64,000 nucleotides of DNA, from positions 1 to 64,000 of the forward strand of contig CAJTCS010000005.1 of assembly GCA_910574995.1 (NCBI GenBank), in the 5' to 3' direction. Each line of letters starts with the position of its first letter. The first letter of the stretch is position 1. A program made the translations under genes and the position numbers. The notes under the pieces were generated by a model, which was given only the letters and a program-made list of their open reading frames with translations, was not told where the DNA came from and made no database searches. Shown one piece after another: positions 44,960 through 52,960 of this stretch. Source of the stretch: Oscillospiraceae bacterium. Lineage in GTDB: Bacteria > Bacillota > Clostridia > Oscillospirales > Acutalibacteraceae.

Positions 44960-45663
44960 TCAGGCATCCCAGTTGAAGTATGTGGTAGCGTGTACTCCCT
45001 GACTAAGGTCCTTATGCGCTTTTATATTGTAGTACCAAAAGCCACCCGAAAGAGCAATATTATATCTTCCTGTGGTGGAAGAGGGGATTGAAAACACAGA
45101 TGTCAAGATATAGTCCTGATCTACGACTGTACGGTCAAGGTCATATCTTACTTTCCCGTTAGATTGCGCCTCGGGAAGTATGATATTCCCATCGGGAGTA
45201 AACTCAAAGTATTTGCCATAGGAACCCCACCGGTCATTGATAACATTGAACCTCGTCTGCATCAACCACATCGTAGGAGCTACACCTGTGCCGTTACGGA
45301 ATATGTTGATCATTTCCTGTGTTCTGGCTGAGGAAACGCGAAGGGTCCCTCCAGACGTGTTGCCGACAAATGAGGTCATTTCGTATAATTCTGGAGCGTA
45401 TCTGATTTTGCCATCAATGTACGCTGCGGGATACACCACAGTATTGATAATAAAAGCATTTGCGCCTTCATAGACGGTAATCTGAGGGTCAATCCCATCT
45501 TCTGCTGATGTGACAGACATCTCAGTGTTGCTCGAAGCAAGACCTATATCCTCAGCGGAGATCGTCTCCAGCTTTATGGGCTGAACATCCTCTGCAGAGG
45601 CAGAAGGAATGCAGACGACTAGCGTCATGCAGATGGCCAGCAAAAGGCTAAACATTTTTTCAT
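44960..45663 (-). CDS. secreted protein A2 of a duplicated gene pair, start out of frame
   Basis: About 231 residues with a signal peptide core (LLLAICMTLVVCIPSASA) and a mature part whose C-terminal half is shared with A1 (46458-47162): VINDRWGSYGKYFEF, GKVRYDL, LSGGFWYYNIKA. The ATG with a properly spaced AAAGGA lies at 45663, but ATG-AAAAAA-TG puts it out of frame with the rest. The paralogue has ATGAAAAAAGTG in frame (MKKVISLILAIC). One more A would restore MKKMFSLLLAIC. Translation may otherwise begin at the second ATG (45655), giving a signal peptide without its positive start. Confidence 0.65.
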
Positions 45664-45844
45664 TTCAATCTTTCCTTTCTTGTTACGCGAGGCAAAAAGC
45701 CTTGCCGGGTTATAAAGTTAATGCACTTGGATAGAATCAAACTAATTCTTTCCGAGCAGCATCACCGCTAACCTAAGATTCAGTTCTGCAGAATCTTAGT
45801 GCATTTACTATATCTCACTTAAAATGGGGCTGACACGCTTTTGA
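45664..45844 (-). other. structured gap between the two gene pairs
   Basis: About 180 bases with a 9-bp hairpin (CTAAGATTC / GAATCTTAG, 45773-45799) inside a wider TAATGCAC / GTGCATTA pairing. There is no T run. It may be a processing site or a weak attenuator between copy 1 and copy 2. Confidence 0.35.
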
Positions 45845-46432
45845 TCAGTGGACTTTGTGAGTTACCTTATCCAAAACTGCTTGGATTCTTCCGGCTACAT
45901 CAACTTCTCCATCAAATCGCAACTGAGAGTCCAGCAATTCAAACAGAGCATCTAGATCACACGCCTTCATAAGCGGTGCGCCAGAAAAGAAAAGATTCCA
46001 AGAATGAAGATATTGGTCATTTCCAGGAGCTCCGGTGCAGATGACAGGGTTATCCATATCCACAGTGTAGAGGCTGTACTTTCCAAATCCAAGGGATTTC
46101 ATCATTTGATCTTCCGTGATGATACCCATCTCTCGCATAGTGTCTACCGCTTCAATACGCTGGAACATGGAAAGCTCTCCAGCATAATTTTCACGTAAAT
46201 ATGCCATATTCTCATCTGTTGCCCCATGAGAAGCAGGCAATTTTCGCGCTGGCTGCTGGCCTTTCCACTCCTGATAGTCAATCCAAATCTGAAGTTTTGG
46301 CTCCTGCGCATTTTGGACATCGCCTACTGCGTTTTGCAGCAAGTCTTGGTATGTTGTCTCTTGCGGCGTACCAGATTGATTTTTCTGGTAGAGGTGATAT
46401 ACATTTTCGGTGAAAGAAGCACCAATCCTCAT
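45845..46432 (-). CDS. cytoplasmic partner protein B1 of a duplicated gene pair
   Basis: A 195-residue soluble protein, paralogue of B2. It begins MRIGASFTENVYHLYQKN and contains LQIWIDYQEWKGQQPAR, FQRIEAVDTMREMG, EDQMMKSLG, DLDALFELLDSQLRF and a C-terminal VDVAGRIQAVLDKV. Its gene follows secreted protein A1 by 25 bases with GGAGGG upstream. No domain is recognised. Keeping the A-B order in both copies argues that the two products work together. Confidence 0.72.
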   Translation of the reverse strand: MRIGASFTENVYHLYQKNQSGTPQETTYQDLLQNAVGDVQNAQEPKLQIWIDYQEWKGQQPARKLPASHGATDENMAYLRENYAGELSMFQRIEAVDTMREMGIITEDQMMKSLGFGKYSLYTVDMDNPVICTGAPGNDQYLHSWNLFFSGAPLMKACDLDALFELLDSQLRFDGEVDVAGRIQAVLDKVTHKVH

Positions 46433-46457
46433 ACTTTATTATTCACCCTCCCATGCC

Positions 46458-47162
46458 TTAGAGGGTTGAATTCAAGTAAGCAGATGCATGGGCGGCGTGA
46501 TTAAGTGTTTTGTTTGCCTTAATGTTGTAATACCAGAAACCGCCACTCAGACCGATCTCATATTCCCCCGTTGCATTTTGGGGAATAGTATACGCAGAAA
46601 TAAGGCTGTAGCCGGTATCAACATTCGTTTTCTTTAGGTCATATCTCACTTTTCCGGTTGAGGTTTTTTCTGGAAATACCAGATTTCCCTCGGGAGAAAA
46701 TTCAAAGTACTTGCCATATGAACCCCACCGGTCGTTAATAACATCATAATGTACTTCCATCAGCCACAACTCTGCAGGACGGCCGACACCATTTTGAAAC
46801 TGGTTGAGCCTATCATTTGTTACAGCAGGAGAGGCACGCAGGGTTCCACCAGTCCAATTGCCCGGGAATGTTTGCGTAATTGCAAGGCTTGATGCAAACT
46901 TAATTTCTCCTGCATCAACTATTGCAGGGTACACCGAGATTCGTGTGATAAAGGCATTGGTTCCTTCTGAAACAACGATTTGGGGGGCAATCCCGTTTTC
47001 CACGGACTCAGTGGACAGTGTGCTACTTTCCTCAGTTAAACCCATATCAGCGATAGAAACGCTATCCAACTCAATATGCTGGGGCTCTGTGGCAAAAGCC
47101 GAAGGTACACAGATAACCATCGTCATGCAGATGGCCAAAATAAGACTAATCACTTTTTTCAT
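46458..47162 (-). CDS. secreted protein A1 of a duplicated gene pair
   Basis: A 234-residue exported protein: Sec signal peptide MKKVISLILAICMTMVICV with likely cleavage after SAFA (residue 24). The mature protein is neutral to acidic. The N-terminal third is variable against A2. The C-terminal half is conserved (VINDRWGSYGKYFEFSPEGN, TGKVRYDL, LSGGFWYYNIKA, then HA-SAY), suggesting a folded beta-rich domain. No cell-wall anchor, catalytic motif or cysteine pair is visible. AAAGGAACG precedes the ATG. It is the first gene of the four-gene operon; a palindromic element lies about 120 bases upstream. Confidence 0.75.
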   Translation of the reverse strand: MKKVISLILAICMTMVICVPSAFATEPQHIELDSVSIADMGLTEESSTLSTESVENGIAPQIVVSEGTNAFITRISVYPAIVDAGEIKFASSLAITQTFPGNWTGGTLRASPAVTNDRLNQFQNGVGRPAELWLMEVHYDVINDRWGSYGKYFEFSPEGNLVFPEKTSTGKVRYDLKKTNVDTGYSLISAYTIPQNATGEYEIGLSGGFWYYNIKANKTLNHAAHASAYLNSTL

Positions 47163-47555
47163 TTTGTTCGTTCCTTTCTACTTATCACGCAAGGCCCAAA
47201 AGCCTTACTACGGTTTATCCCATTTCATAATGGGGCCTACACAGTTATAAATTGAAAAAACACCCCTTTATACTATACTCCACGCGCAAAAAAATTTTTG
47301 TGCGTACTATACTGCTCTGCACAATCGAACGAGCAGGCACATAAAGAAACCGTAATTTCTGGGAACGTTCACAATGCTTAATGGAGACACTATGTGACAT
47401 GTCTCATTAAACTAAACAGTTTCTTTATAAAAATAGTTTAGCACACATTCCAGATGAAATCAGGAGTTTTGCGTAAACTGTTGATTTTGCTGCGTGAATT
47501 GCTTGTTGAAAGTGTATGTCCAAGAGGGTAAAAGGGAAATATATTATCAAATAAT
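47163..47555. other. regulatory region between the secreted-protein operon and the XRE regulator
   Basis: About 390 AT-rich bases with no gene. A near-perfect dyad at 47282-47305 (ACGCGCAAAAA AA TTTTTGTGCGT) is flanked on both sides by CTATACT-type sequences that could serve as -10 elements. Its GCGCAAAA core also occurs in the palindrome inside the agr-operon promoter (48175-48186). AACAGTTT-like words (47415, 47473) recall AgrA half-sites but their spacing does not fit the known pair. Confidence 0.45.
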
Positions 47556-47603
47556 AAAAAAGGAAGAATAGCGCAATCCCTTTGCACTATTCTTCCTTTT
47601 TTT
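47556..47603. terminator. strong bidirectional terminator
   Basis: AAAAAAGGAAGAATAG and its complement with a 15-base loop, ending TTTTTTT on the plus strand and T-rich on the minus strand. It follows the XRE gene (minus). Confidence 0.8.
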
Positions 47604-47750
47604 CGCCCATTTTCAATTCGATACAGAAAGATCGTCAATTCAGACAAAGTTAAACAAAAAAATAAAAAACATGCTATAATAGAGGTATCCATAAATCAAG
47701 CTCATAAGGAGGATAGACTGCAGCTAAGGTGAACACTAAAATAGCAAAAA

Positions 47751-48086
47751 TCATGTAGAATCGCTATCATTCCCTGTAAACTCCATTATTCCATGTGCCA
47801 TATACAGAAGAAGCCGCTGTTGGTCCAAGGACATCCGTTTCATTGCCTGCACAACTTCCTCAACAATCACGTTTTCTGGTAACATGACATCTGGAGTTAC
47901 AAAAAAACTGTTTTCATCTATTTGCAATGTAGCCGCCAGTAACACCCGATGTTTTCGTATGGGTGTTGATCGATTGCTTTCCCATCGAGAGACTGTAGAA
48001 ATGGAAACGTTACAGCTTTCCGCCACTTGCTCTTGCGTCAGTTCTCTCATTGTTCTCAATTCTTTTATCCTATCGCCCAAAGCCAT
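47751..48086 (-). CDS. XRE-family regulator of the agr/secreted-protein region
   Basis: A 111-residue DNA-binding protein. A Cro/C1 HTH fills residues 1-60 (IKELRTMRELTQEQVAESCNVSISTVSRWESNRSTP). The rest (60-111) is helical with VIVEEVVQAMKRMSLDQQRLLLYMAHGI, probably for dimerisation. AAAGGAGGTG lies ahead. It is divergent from the agr operon, and a perfect palindrome in the shared region makes it the likely repressor of that promoter. Confidence 0.85.
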   Translation of the reverse strand: MALGDRIKELRTMRELTQEQVAESCNVSISTVSRWESNRSTPIRKHRVLLAATLQIDENSFFVTPDVMLPENVIVEEVVQAMKRMSLDQQRLLLYMAHGIMEFTGNDSDST

Positions 48087-48169
48087 CTTTGTTAGGCACC
48101 TCCTTTCCCCTACCTTAATATTTTACCAAGGAATAGGGAACCATTCCATTACCCAAAGTGCTTACTATA

Positions 48170-48198
48170 TTGCATTTTGCGCAAAACAAGCTTATAAT
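48170..48198 (+). promoter_or_regulatory. agr-operon promoter with a palindrome in the spacer
   Basis: TTGCAT (48170-48175), 17-base spacer, TATAAT (48193-48198). The perfect 12-base palindrome TTTTGCGCAAAA (48175-48186) fills the spacer, ideally placed for repression. It shares GCGCAAAA with the dyad at 47282. Confidence 0.75.
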
Positions 48199-48251
48199 AC
48201 ACATGTTAGGCAATATTATAGACGCGCGGCTGAGAAAGGAATAGTGATATA

Positions 48252-48740
48252 ATGAATTATATGCTTCGGTGCACATCGAAAAGCACGATTGAAGAACTTG
48301 TAAAGAGCCTATCCAGTGAAAATCACAGCTTGTTACTGGAGACTTTCCAAATTCTTTGCAAATCTGGAGTGGATTACTATGATATCCTCGCTCTATATTC
48401 AACACTTAGTCACTATTCCGAGAATGACCTTAAAGAAATTCTATCGTACGCTCCAAATTCTATGTCTGCTTTATCATTGTCAAGGAACAATATCCGTAAA
48501 GTTATTCCAAGGTGGACTGCCTCGAGGTATCACTCCGCTACAATTGAGTCAGTTATTGGTGATATCCATGAGAAGATATTATCCGAGACCTTGGGGATTT
48601 TTTGTTACAACAGCAACTTGAATCCCAAAAGCCAAAGAAGTCTGAATGATTTATATATACTCATAATTGTCGGTAACGAGACCCGCTGGTTTGATATAAA
48701 CAGGAAATGCACCTATCGATTTTTACAGGGAGGAATGTAG
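48252..48740 (+). CDS. unknown protein, first gene of the agr-like operon
   Basis: A 162-residue soluble, mostly helical protein (IEELVKSLSSENHSLLLETFQILCKSGVDYYDILALYS…). No domain is recognised. Its stop overlaps into the response regulator start (2 bases apart), so it is co-transcribed with it. It is AT-rich like the rest of the locus. It could be a regulator specific to this element. Confidence 0.6.
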   Translation: MNYMLRCTSKSTIEELVKSLSSENHSLLLETFQILCKSGVDYYDILALYSTLSHYSENDLKEILSYAPNSMSALSLSRNNIRKVIPRWTASRYHSATIESVIGDIHEKILSETLGIFCYNSNLNPKSQRSLNDLYILIIVGNETRWFDINRKCTYRFLQGGM

Positions 48741-48741
48741 A

Positions 48742-49455
48742 ATGCTAAAGTTTGCTATTGTCGATGACGACCAGAAGACATTAAAGCGTGTGGAAGACTT
48801 TGCACGAGCTTATATGCAGAATGCAGACGATTCGTTCCAAATTAAAAGCTTTACAAAGTCCATCAATCTGATCTCATCCATACTTGACGGCGACCGCTTT
48901 GACCTCTACCTGCTGGACGTAGAGATGCCCGGTTCCAGCGGGATTGAGACAGCGGAAGTCATCCGCAAGCTTCAACCTGTAGCGGTGATTATCTTTCTCA
49001 CCTCCTACCTGCAATACGCTCCCAAGGGATATCCGGTCCATGCGCTGCGGTACATCCTGAAGGAGAAGATGGATGAAGAACTGCCGGAAGCCCTTGGGAA
49101 AGCGCTAGAGAACCTGGCGGAGATGGACCACTCCTGCCTGATGGTCACCCACTACGGAAACGTGACCCGGGTCCGGCATAAGGACATCATCTATGTACGC
49201 AAGGATTTCCGTAGTGTGTGCATTGTTACCACGGAACAGGGCTCCCTCCAGGACAAACGGGGAATTAAGGTGCTTTTTGAGGAACTGAATGACATCCGGT
49301 TTACATTTACGGACCGGAGCTGCTTTATTAACTTAAATTTTGCATTGGGGATTGAAGGCAACTGGATGGTCATGAAGAATGGAGAGCGCCTGCCTATCAG
49401 CCGACCTATGATGCCGAAAGTAAAAGATGCCATTATGCAGCTTTGGGGAGGATGA
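48742..49455 (+). CDS. AgrA-like LytTR response regulator
   Basis: A 237-residue regulator. The receiver (1-125) has the acidic group DDD (8-10), phosphoacceptor Asp59 (YLLDVEMPGSSG) and a switch Thr in FLTSYLQ. A LytTR DNA-binding domain (about 135-235) has DIIYVRKDFRSVCIVT, FTFTDRSCFINLNFALGI and LPISRPMMPKVKDAI. This is the AgrA plan. GC content rises from the middle of this gene compared with the gene before it. It forms an operon with the kinase, 3 bases apart. Confidence 0.9.
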   Translation: MLKFAIVDDDQKTLKRVEDFARAYMQNADDSFQIKSFTKSINLISSILDGDRFDLYLLDVEMPGSSGIETAEVIRKLQPVAVIIFLTSYLQYAPKGYPVHALRYILKEKMDEELPEALGKALENLAEMDHSCLMVTHYGNVTRVRHKDIIYVRKDFRSVCIVTTEQGSLQDKRGIKVLFEELNDIRFTFTDRSCFINLNFALGIEGNWMVMKNGERLPISRPMMPKVKDAIMQLWGG

Positions 49456-49458
49456 AAT

Positions 49459-50844
49459 ATGGAGCTTCTTTGTTCAGCCATCGAGATATTGGCAAGCTTC
49501 ACAGAGGGTATTTTAATTCTCAGCACAATTATTACCGCCGCAGGGCCTAAATACGGAAAAGTAAAAACGTATTGGCTCACATTCTTTTGTGCGGTTTTAA
49601 CAACGGGATACCTTATCGTTATGAATGCGTGGTCAGCTTTTTCCTTTATTACTCCAATTGGCGGTATTCTTTTCTATATCTTTTTTGCTGGAAAGTGGCT
49701 CTCGAAGGGAAAGCTTGCGTTGCGAGCTATTTCCTGCGTTCTAGCTTTCTTTGTGGTACAAACCATCGACTATATACTCATTATAGGGGAAGCGTTGCTA
49801 TATGGAAACCCTCAAAACTTCTTCTACCACTGCCTACAGCCTGGCTGGCCAAGAATAGGCTATTTATTTCTTGATAAAGGCTGTGACATAGTTTTCTTTT
49901 ACCTGTTGCGGAAGCATCTAACAAAGTTATCTATCTTACGGAATAACACGATGATACGGTTATGTGTTTGTACTGCGCTTTCCTATGGAGCAATGCAATA
50001 TTTATTTGCGATGGTTTTATATGGTGATTTCATTCAGTTGCAGGGTGCCGCAATGATTTCCTTCTTCATTTTGTTGTGCTTCCTCTTTATTTTGGTGTTT
50101 TCCATGATTACCTTAACGGCCTCTGAAAAGGAAAAAGCCACCAACCTGATGCTGGGAAAGCTGAATCAGATGATGGAGGAGAACTATTATATGCTGAATC
50201 AGACCATTCTGGACCACGCAAAGGTTGTCCATGATTTCCATCATCATCTTTCCGCTATCAGCACGCTGTCCCAAAATGGGGAGTGCGCCCAAATTCCGGA
50301 GTACATCCACTCCCTGCTGAGTACCTCCTTCATTCCCGCCAAGCTCTGCCGCAGCGGGAGCAGTATTGTGGATGCCGTAATCAACTCCAAGCTGAGCGAG
50401 GCCGGGCAGAAGGAGATACAGGCTGAGTATGAAATTCATATAAATGACCTCTCCTCATTTGAGTCAGCCGATATCTGCGCGATTCTGTCAAACCAGATTG
50501 AAAACGCCTTTGAAGCCTGCGAAAAGCTGGAACAGGGCCGCAAGGTTCAAATCGACATCCGGCAGCAGGGGAACTTTGTGCTGTTCCGAGTGGTAAACCC
50601 CGTGGCCCAGGACCCCTTCATCGCCAACAAGGGCCTTGCCTCCACGAAAAGCGACACCTCAAGGATGCACGGGATGGGGCTGAAAAATTTGCAGGACATC
50701 TCGGGCAAATATAACGGCTCCTTGAAGAACGAATATGCGAATGGACGCTTTATTTCGACGGTTTTGCTCTGTGTTGATACAGTTAAATACATAAAAACCT
50801 ACAATTCGCGCAAAAAGCCTGCTTTTTTGATTTTTCTGCTGTAG
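49459..50844 (+). CDS. AgrC-like GHKL sensor kinase
   Basis: A 461-residue quorum-sensing kinase: six to seven membrane segments (about 6-28, 37-58, 62-80, 88-110, 135-152, 165-190, 197-220), a coiled linker, the phosphoacceptor region LDHAKVVHDFHHHLSAIS (His258), and a GHKL ATPase without F box: LSNQIENAFEAC (N box) and HGMGLKNLQDISGKYNGSL (G box). The last 20 residues beyond the fold (KYIKTYNSRKKPAFLIFLL) look like a read-through tail. It would detect the AgrD-derived peptide. Confidence 0.92.
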   Translation: MELLCSAIEILASFTEGILILSTIITAAGPKYGKVKTYWLTFFCAVLTTGYLIVMNAWSAFSFITPIGGILFYIFFAGKWLSKGKLALRAISCVLAFFVVQTIDYILIIGEALLYGNPQNFFYHCLQPGWPRIGYLFLDKGCDIVFFYLLRKHLTKLSILRNNTMIRLCVCTALSYGAMQYLFAMVLYGDFIQLQGAAMISFFILLCFLFILVFSMITLTASEKEKATNLMLGKLNQMMEENYYMLNQTILDHAKVVHDFHHHLSAISTLSQNGECAQIPEYIHSLLSTSFIPAKLCRSGSSIVDAVINSKLSEAGQKEIQAEYEIHINDLSSFESADICAILSNQIENAFEACEKLEQGRKVQIDIRQQGNFVLFRVVNPVAQDPFIANKGLASTKSDTSRMHGMGLKNLQDISGKYNGSLKNEYANGRFISTVLLCVDTVKYIKTYNSRKKPAFLIFLL

Positions 50845-50888
50845 AATATAAACATCAGCCAGAGAATTTAGATAGGGAGGCGGCTGCC

Positions 50889-51478
50889 ATGCTGGAAAAA
50901 CCTCGATTGCATTAACAGAGTTCTTTTGCCGCAAAGGGGCCATTGATGCCTCAAAAAAGCCAATCTTTATTTACGGCTTCCAACTGGCGTTATCAACATT
51001 GTGTTCTCTTATCTCTATTTCTATTCTTTCTGTCTGCTTGGGCACGCCCTTGTCTGCCCTTATGTTTTTCCTTGTCTTCTTTTGCACGAGGCTCTTTTCC
51101 GGCGGCTATCATGCCAGTTCTTACCACAGGTGTTTCCTTCTGACGAATACGGTATATCTTGCAATCGTATTGTTTGCAGGGCTTTTTGCTCGAACATCAT
51201 CTTTCCTTTTTCACATATTTATTCAAGCAATTGCTGGTGTTGTTATCTTAGTGTTGGCACCAATCCGGCACCCTAATCACCCCTTATCTGAAACTATATA
51301 CCAGAGAAACCAGAAAACTGCCAGGTGGATGGTAGTTCTATTTGAGCTGTCGTTTCCGCTCCTATACTATTTGAGTGGAAACTTGTATTTGATGTCTCTT
51401 TTTTCCGCATCACTTATGGCTGTAGCCATATTGATGATAATTCCCAAATATCAGGAAAGGAGAGGTCACCATGAGTAG
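50889..51478 (+). pseudogene. agrB: AgrB-like peptide-processing protease, one-base frameshift near the start
   Basis: Membrane endopeptidase that cleaves and cyclises AgrD. GGGAGG then ATGCTGGAAAAACC gives an immediate stop after MLEKPRLH. With a sixth A it reads MLEKTSIALTEFFCRKGAIDASKKP and continues without break into the AgrB body: FFCTRLFSGGYHASSYHRCF holds the active-site His (GGYHA) and Cys (HRC). Several membrane segments follow to 51478. No other start exists before a TTG at 50999, which would delete the N-terminus. It is either inactive, phase-variable through the A run (50896-50900), or a sequence error. Confidence 0.75.
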
Positions 51479-51590
51479 TATATGGGCTGCAATCGCTTCT
51501 ATCATTGAGGCCTTTGCAAATCTGGGTGCTGGACTCACCTCGTTTGGTACGGGGTATGAGCCAAAATTGCCCAAAGAGCTCCAGAAGTAA
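51471..51590 (+). CDS. agrD: AgrD-like autoinducer precursor with Ser instead of Cys
   Basis: A 39-residue precursor too short for routine gene calling. An amphipathic N-terminus (MSSIWAAIASIIEAFANLG) is followed by GAGLTSFGTG and the charged tail YEPKLPKELQK. Aligned to S. aureus AgrD by its PKEL tail, the five-residue ring would be S-F-G-T-G, cut before Tyr29, with Ser24 in place of the usual Cys. The signal would thus be a lactone, not a thiolactone. It overlaps the AgrB stop by 8 bases and has AAAGGAGAGG ahead. A terminator follows. Confidence 0.8.
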   Translation: MSSIWAAIASIIEAFANLGAGLTSFGTGYEPKLPKELQK

Positions 51591-51603
51591 GCTCTAAAGA
51601 AAT

Positions 51604-51641
51604 AGCTGGTCAGGAGACACACCTGGCCGGCTTTTCTTTTT
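51604..51641 (+). terminator. agr-operon terminator
   Basis: AGCTGGTCAGG … CCTGGCCGGC with G-U pairs, then TTTTCTTTTT. Confidence 0.75.
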
Positions 51642-51732
51642 AGATGAGCCCCTATGTATCATAACGCTGCCTCTTTCACAGCAAAATCCACTCCGGTCAG
51701 CGTAGAGGTATGCCCAAAAATAGTTTACCGTG

Positions 51733-51772
51733 AAAAGAGATATGATTTTTTCATATCTCTTTTATTTTTTTG
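51733..51772. terminator. second terminator-like hairpin
   Basis: AAAAGAGATATGA / TCATATCTCTTTT with a T5 loop and T-rich tail. The surrounding 200 bases hold no gene. Confidence 0.65.
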
Positions 51773-51844
51773 CTTTTTTCGCCTGTAAAAGCACTAAAGA
51801 ACACTTTTAGACAGGCTCATTGGCCTTTGGGCCCACGCGCCCCA

Positions 51845-51884
51845 CCTCCAGGATTTGATTTTCAACAAATTCAAATCCTGGAGG
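51845..51884 (+). promoter_or_regulatory. perfect inverted repeat that would mask a ribosome site
   Basis: A 14-bp arm beginning CCTCCAGGATTTGA pairs with 51871-51884 across a 12-base loop. The right arm ends in GGAGG, the ribosome site of the ATG at 51892. In RNA the site would be sequestered, so translation would need unfolding. Confidence 0.6.
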
Positions 51885-51891
51885 AATCAAA

Positions 51892-52662
51892 ATGAACAAA
51901 CAGAAAAAGTGGTACATATCCAAGGTGTTCCCTTTCTTGGGAGTGCGCTTTATTGCCGTAAACGATGGAATTGACAGCATCCGGCCCAGCGACATTGACA
52001 GTCTGGACACCTCATTCAAGGCGCTGCTTTATGACCTCTACAGCCGTGACTTGTCCCGCAAAACGCGCAGTGCCAGACGGTTCCGGGCGCAGAAAGGCGA
52101 GTACCTGGGGGCGCGTCCTCTGTACGGATATGTGAAAGACCCGGAGCGGAAGAATCACTTGATTATTGACCCGCCCGCCGCTGAAATCGTTCGACATATC
52201 TTCTCCATGGTAGGCGGCGGGATGTCCATAGCACAAACTGCAAAGACGCTAAATCAGCAGCAAATTCCCACCCCTATGCAATACAAAATCTCCGCAGGGA
52301 CTTTCGTTAATTGGCACTGCGTTTCAAAAGAGAATTTCTGGACGGAGGCGGCGGTTCTGCGGGTTGTCCGCGATGAGCAGTATACCGGTTCGACTGTGTA
52401 CGGCAGACGGTACTATGACATTATAGGCCAAAAACACAGCGTGAAGGTCAGCAAAAAGGACTGGATCGTTGTGCCGGATGTCCATGAACCTATCGTTTCC
52501 CGAGAGGAATATGACCAGGCGCAGGCCGCTTTGAAAGAGTATAAGGAGCGGGATGTGGTAGCCGGGACGAAAACAAAAATCCGGTGTGGGGGTTGCGGCC
52601 ATGCCATGGAGCGGCACAACACAAAACAGCCCTACTATGACTGCCGGACCCTGCGGGTAACA
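51892..52662 (+). pseudogene. large serine recombinase fragment
   Basis: From about residue 10 the frame is a large serine recombinase: VFPFLGVRFIAVNDGIDS, the recombinase domain (GARPLYGYVKDPERK … AAEIVRHIF … LNQQQIPTP … YTGSTVYGRR) and the start of the zinc ribbon (IRCGGCGHAMERHN). The N-terminal catalytic domain with the nucleophilic serine is missing, and the C-terminus is cut at the join to an IS200-like fragment. It is a dead remnant of the enzyme that moved an element here. Confidence 0.8.
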
Positions 52663-52854
52663 GATATGGATATGGTCCGGGCACACTTCTGCTTCTATGA
52701 TTTTGACCTTCTTCCACTCACACAGTGTTCGCAAAATTTCTCCTATCTCTCTCCTCTTTTCTCCATAGAAGACTTTTCTGCGATATTTCGGCGCAAATAC
52801 TATGTGATATTTGCAATTCCATTTCGTGTGTGATAAACTATTTACGTCATTCAC
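52663..52854 (-). pseudogene. tnpA: IS200/IS605-type TnpA transposase, N-terminal fragment
   Basis: A GTG start at 52854 opens NDVNSLSHTKWNCKYHIVFAPKYRRK, then EVCPDHIHI: the start of a Y1 transposase up to the HUH motif (HIH). The homology then stops at the recombinase fragment, and the catalytic Tyr is absent. The frame that continues further is the recombinase read backwards. Confidence 0.8.
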
Positions 52855-52863
52855 TTTGGATGA

Positions 52864-52924
52864 CCTCCCTTTGCTTATTTGGTGCAGCTGCCAGACCGCA
52901 CCTGTATTCTATTGCAAAGGGAGG
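52864..52924 (-). promoter_or_regulatory. IS200 leader hairpin masking the tnpA ribosome site
   Basis: CCTCCCTTTGC (52864-52874) pairs perfectly with GCAAAGGGAGG (52914-52924), with an inner GGTGC / GCACC stem. On the minus strand the 3' arm ends AAGGGAGG just before the GTG start. This matches the known IS200 strategy of hiding the tnpA ribosome site. Confidence 0.65.
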
Positions 52925-52960
52925 TTTTTTGTCTTCATCATCGCCATTAGGCTTTTTTTG

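Noticed and set aside
47400-47480. AgrA-type binding-site pair (AACAGTTT words)
   Set aside because: Spacings of 17 bases or inverted orientation do not match the roughly 21-base direct-repeat layout of known LytTR sites.
47438-47692. 84-codon minus-strand frame
   Set aside because: It overlaps a strong bidirectional terminator and has no ribosome site.
52324-52854. 176-codon minus-strand frame as a full transposase
   Set aside because: Only the first 64 codons are TnpA; the rest is the recombinase fragment read backwards.
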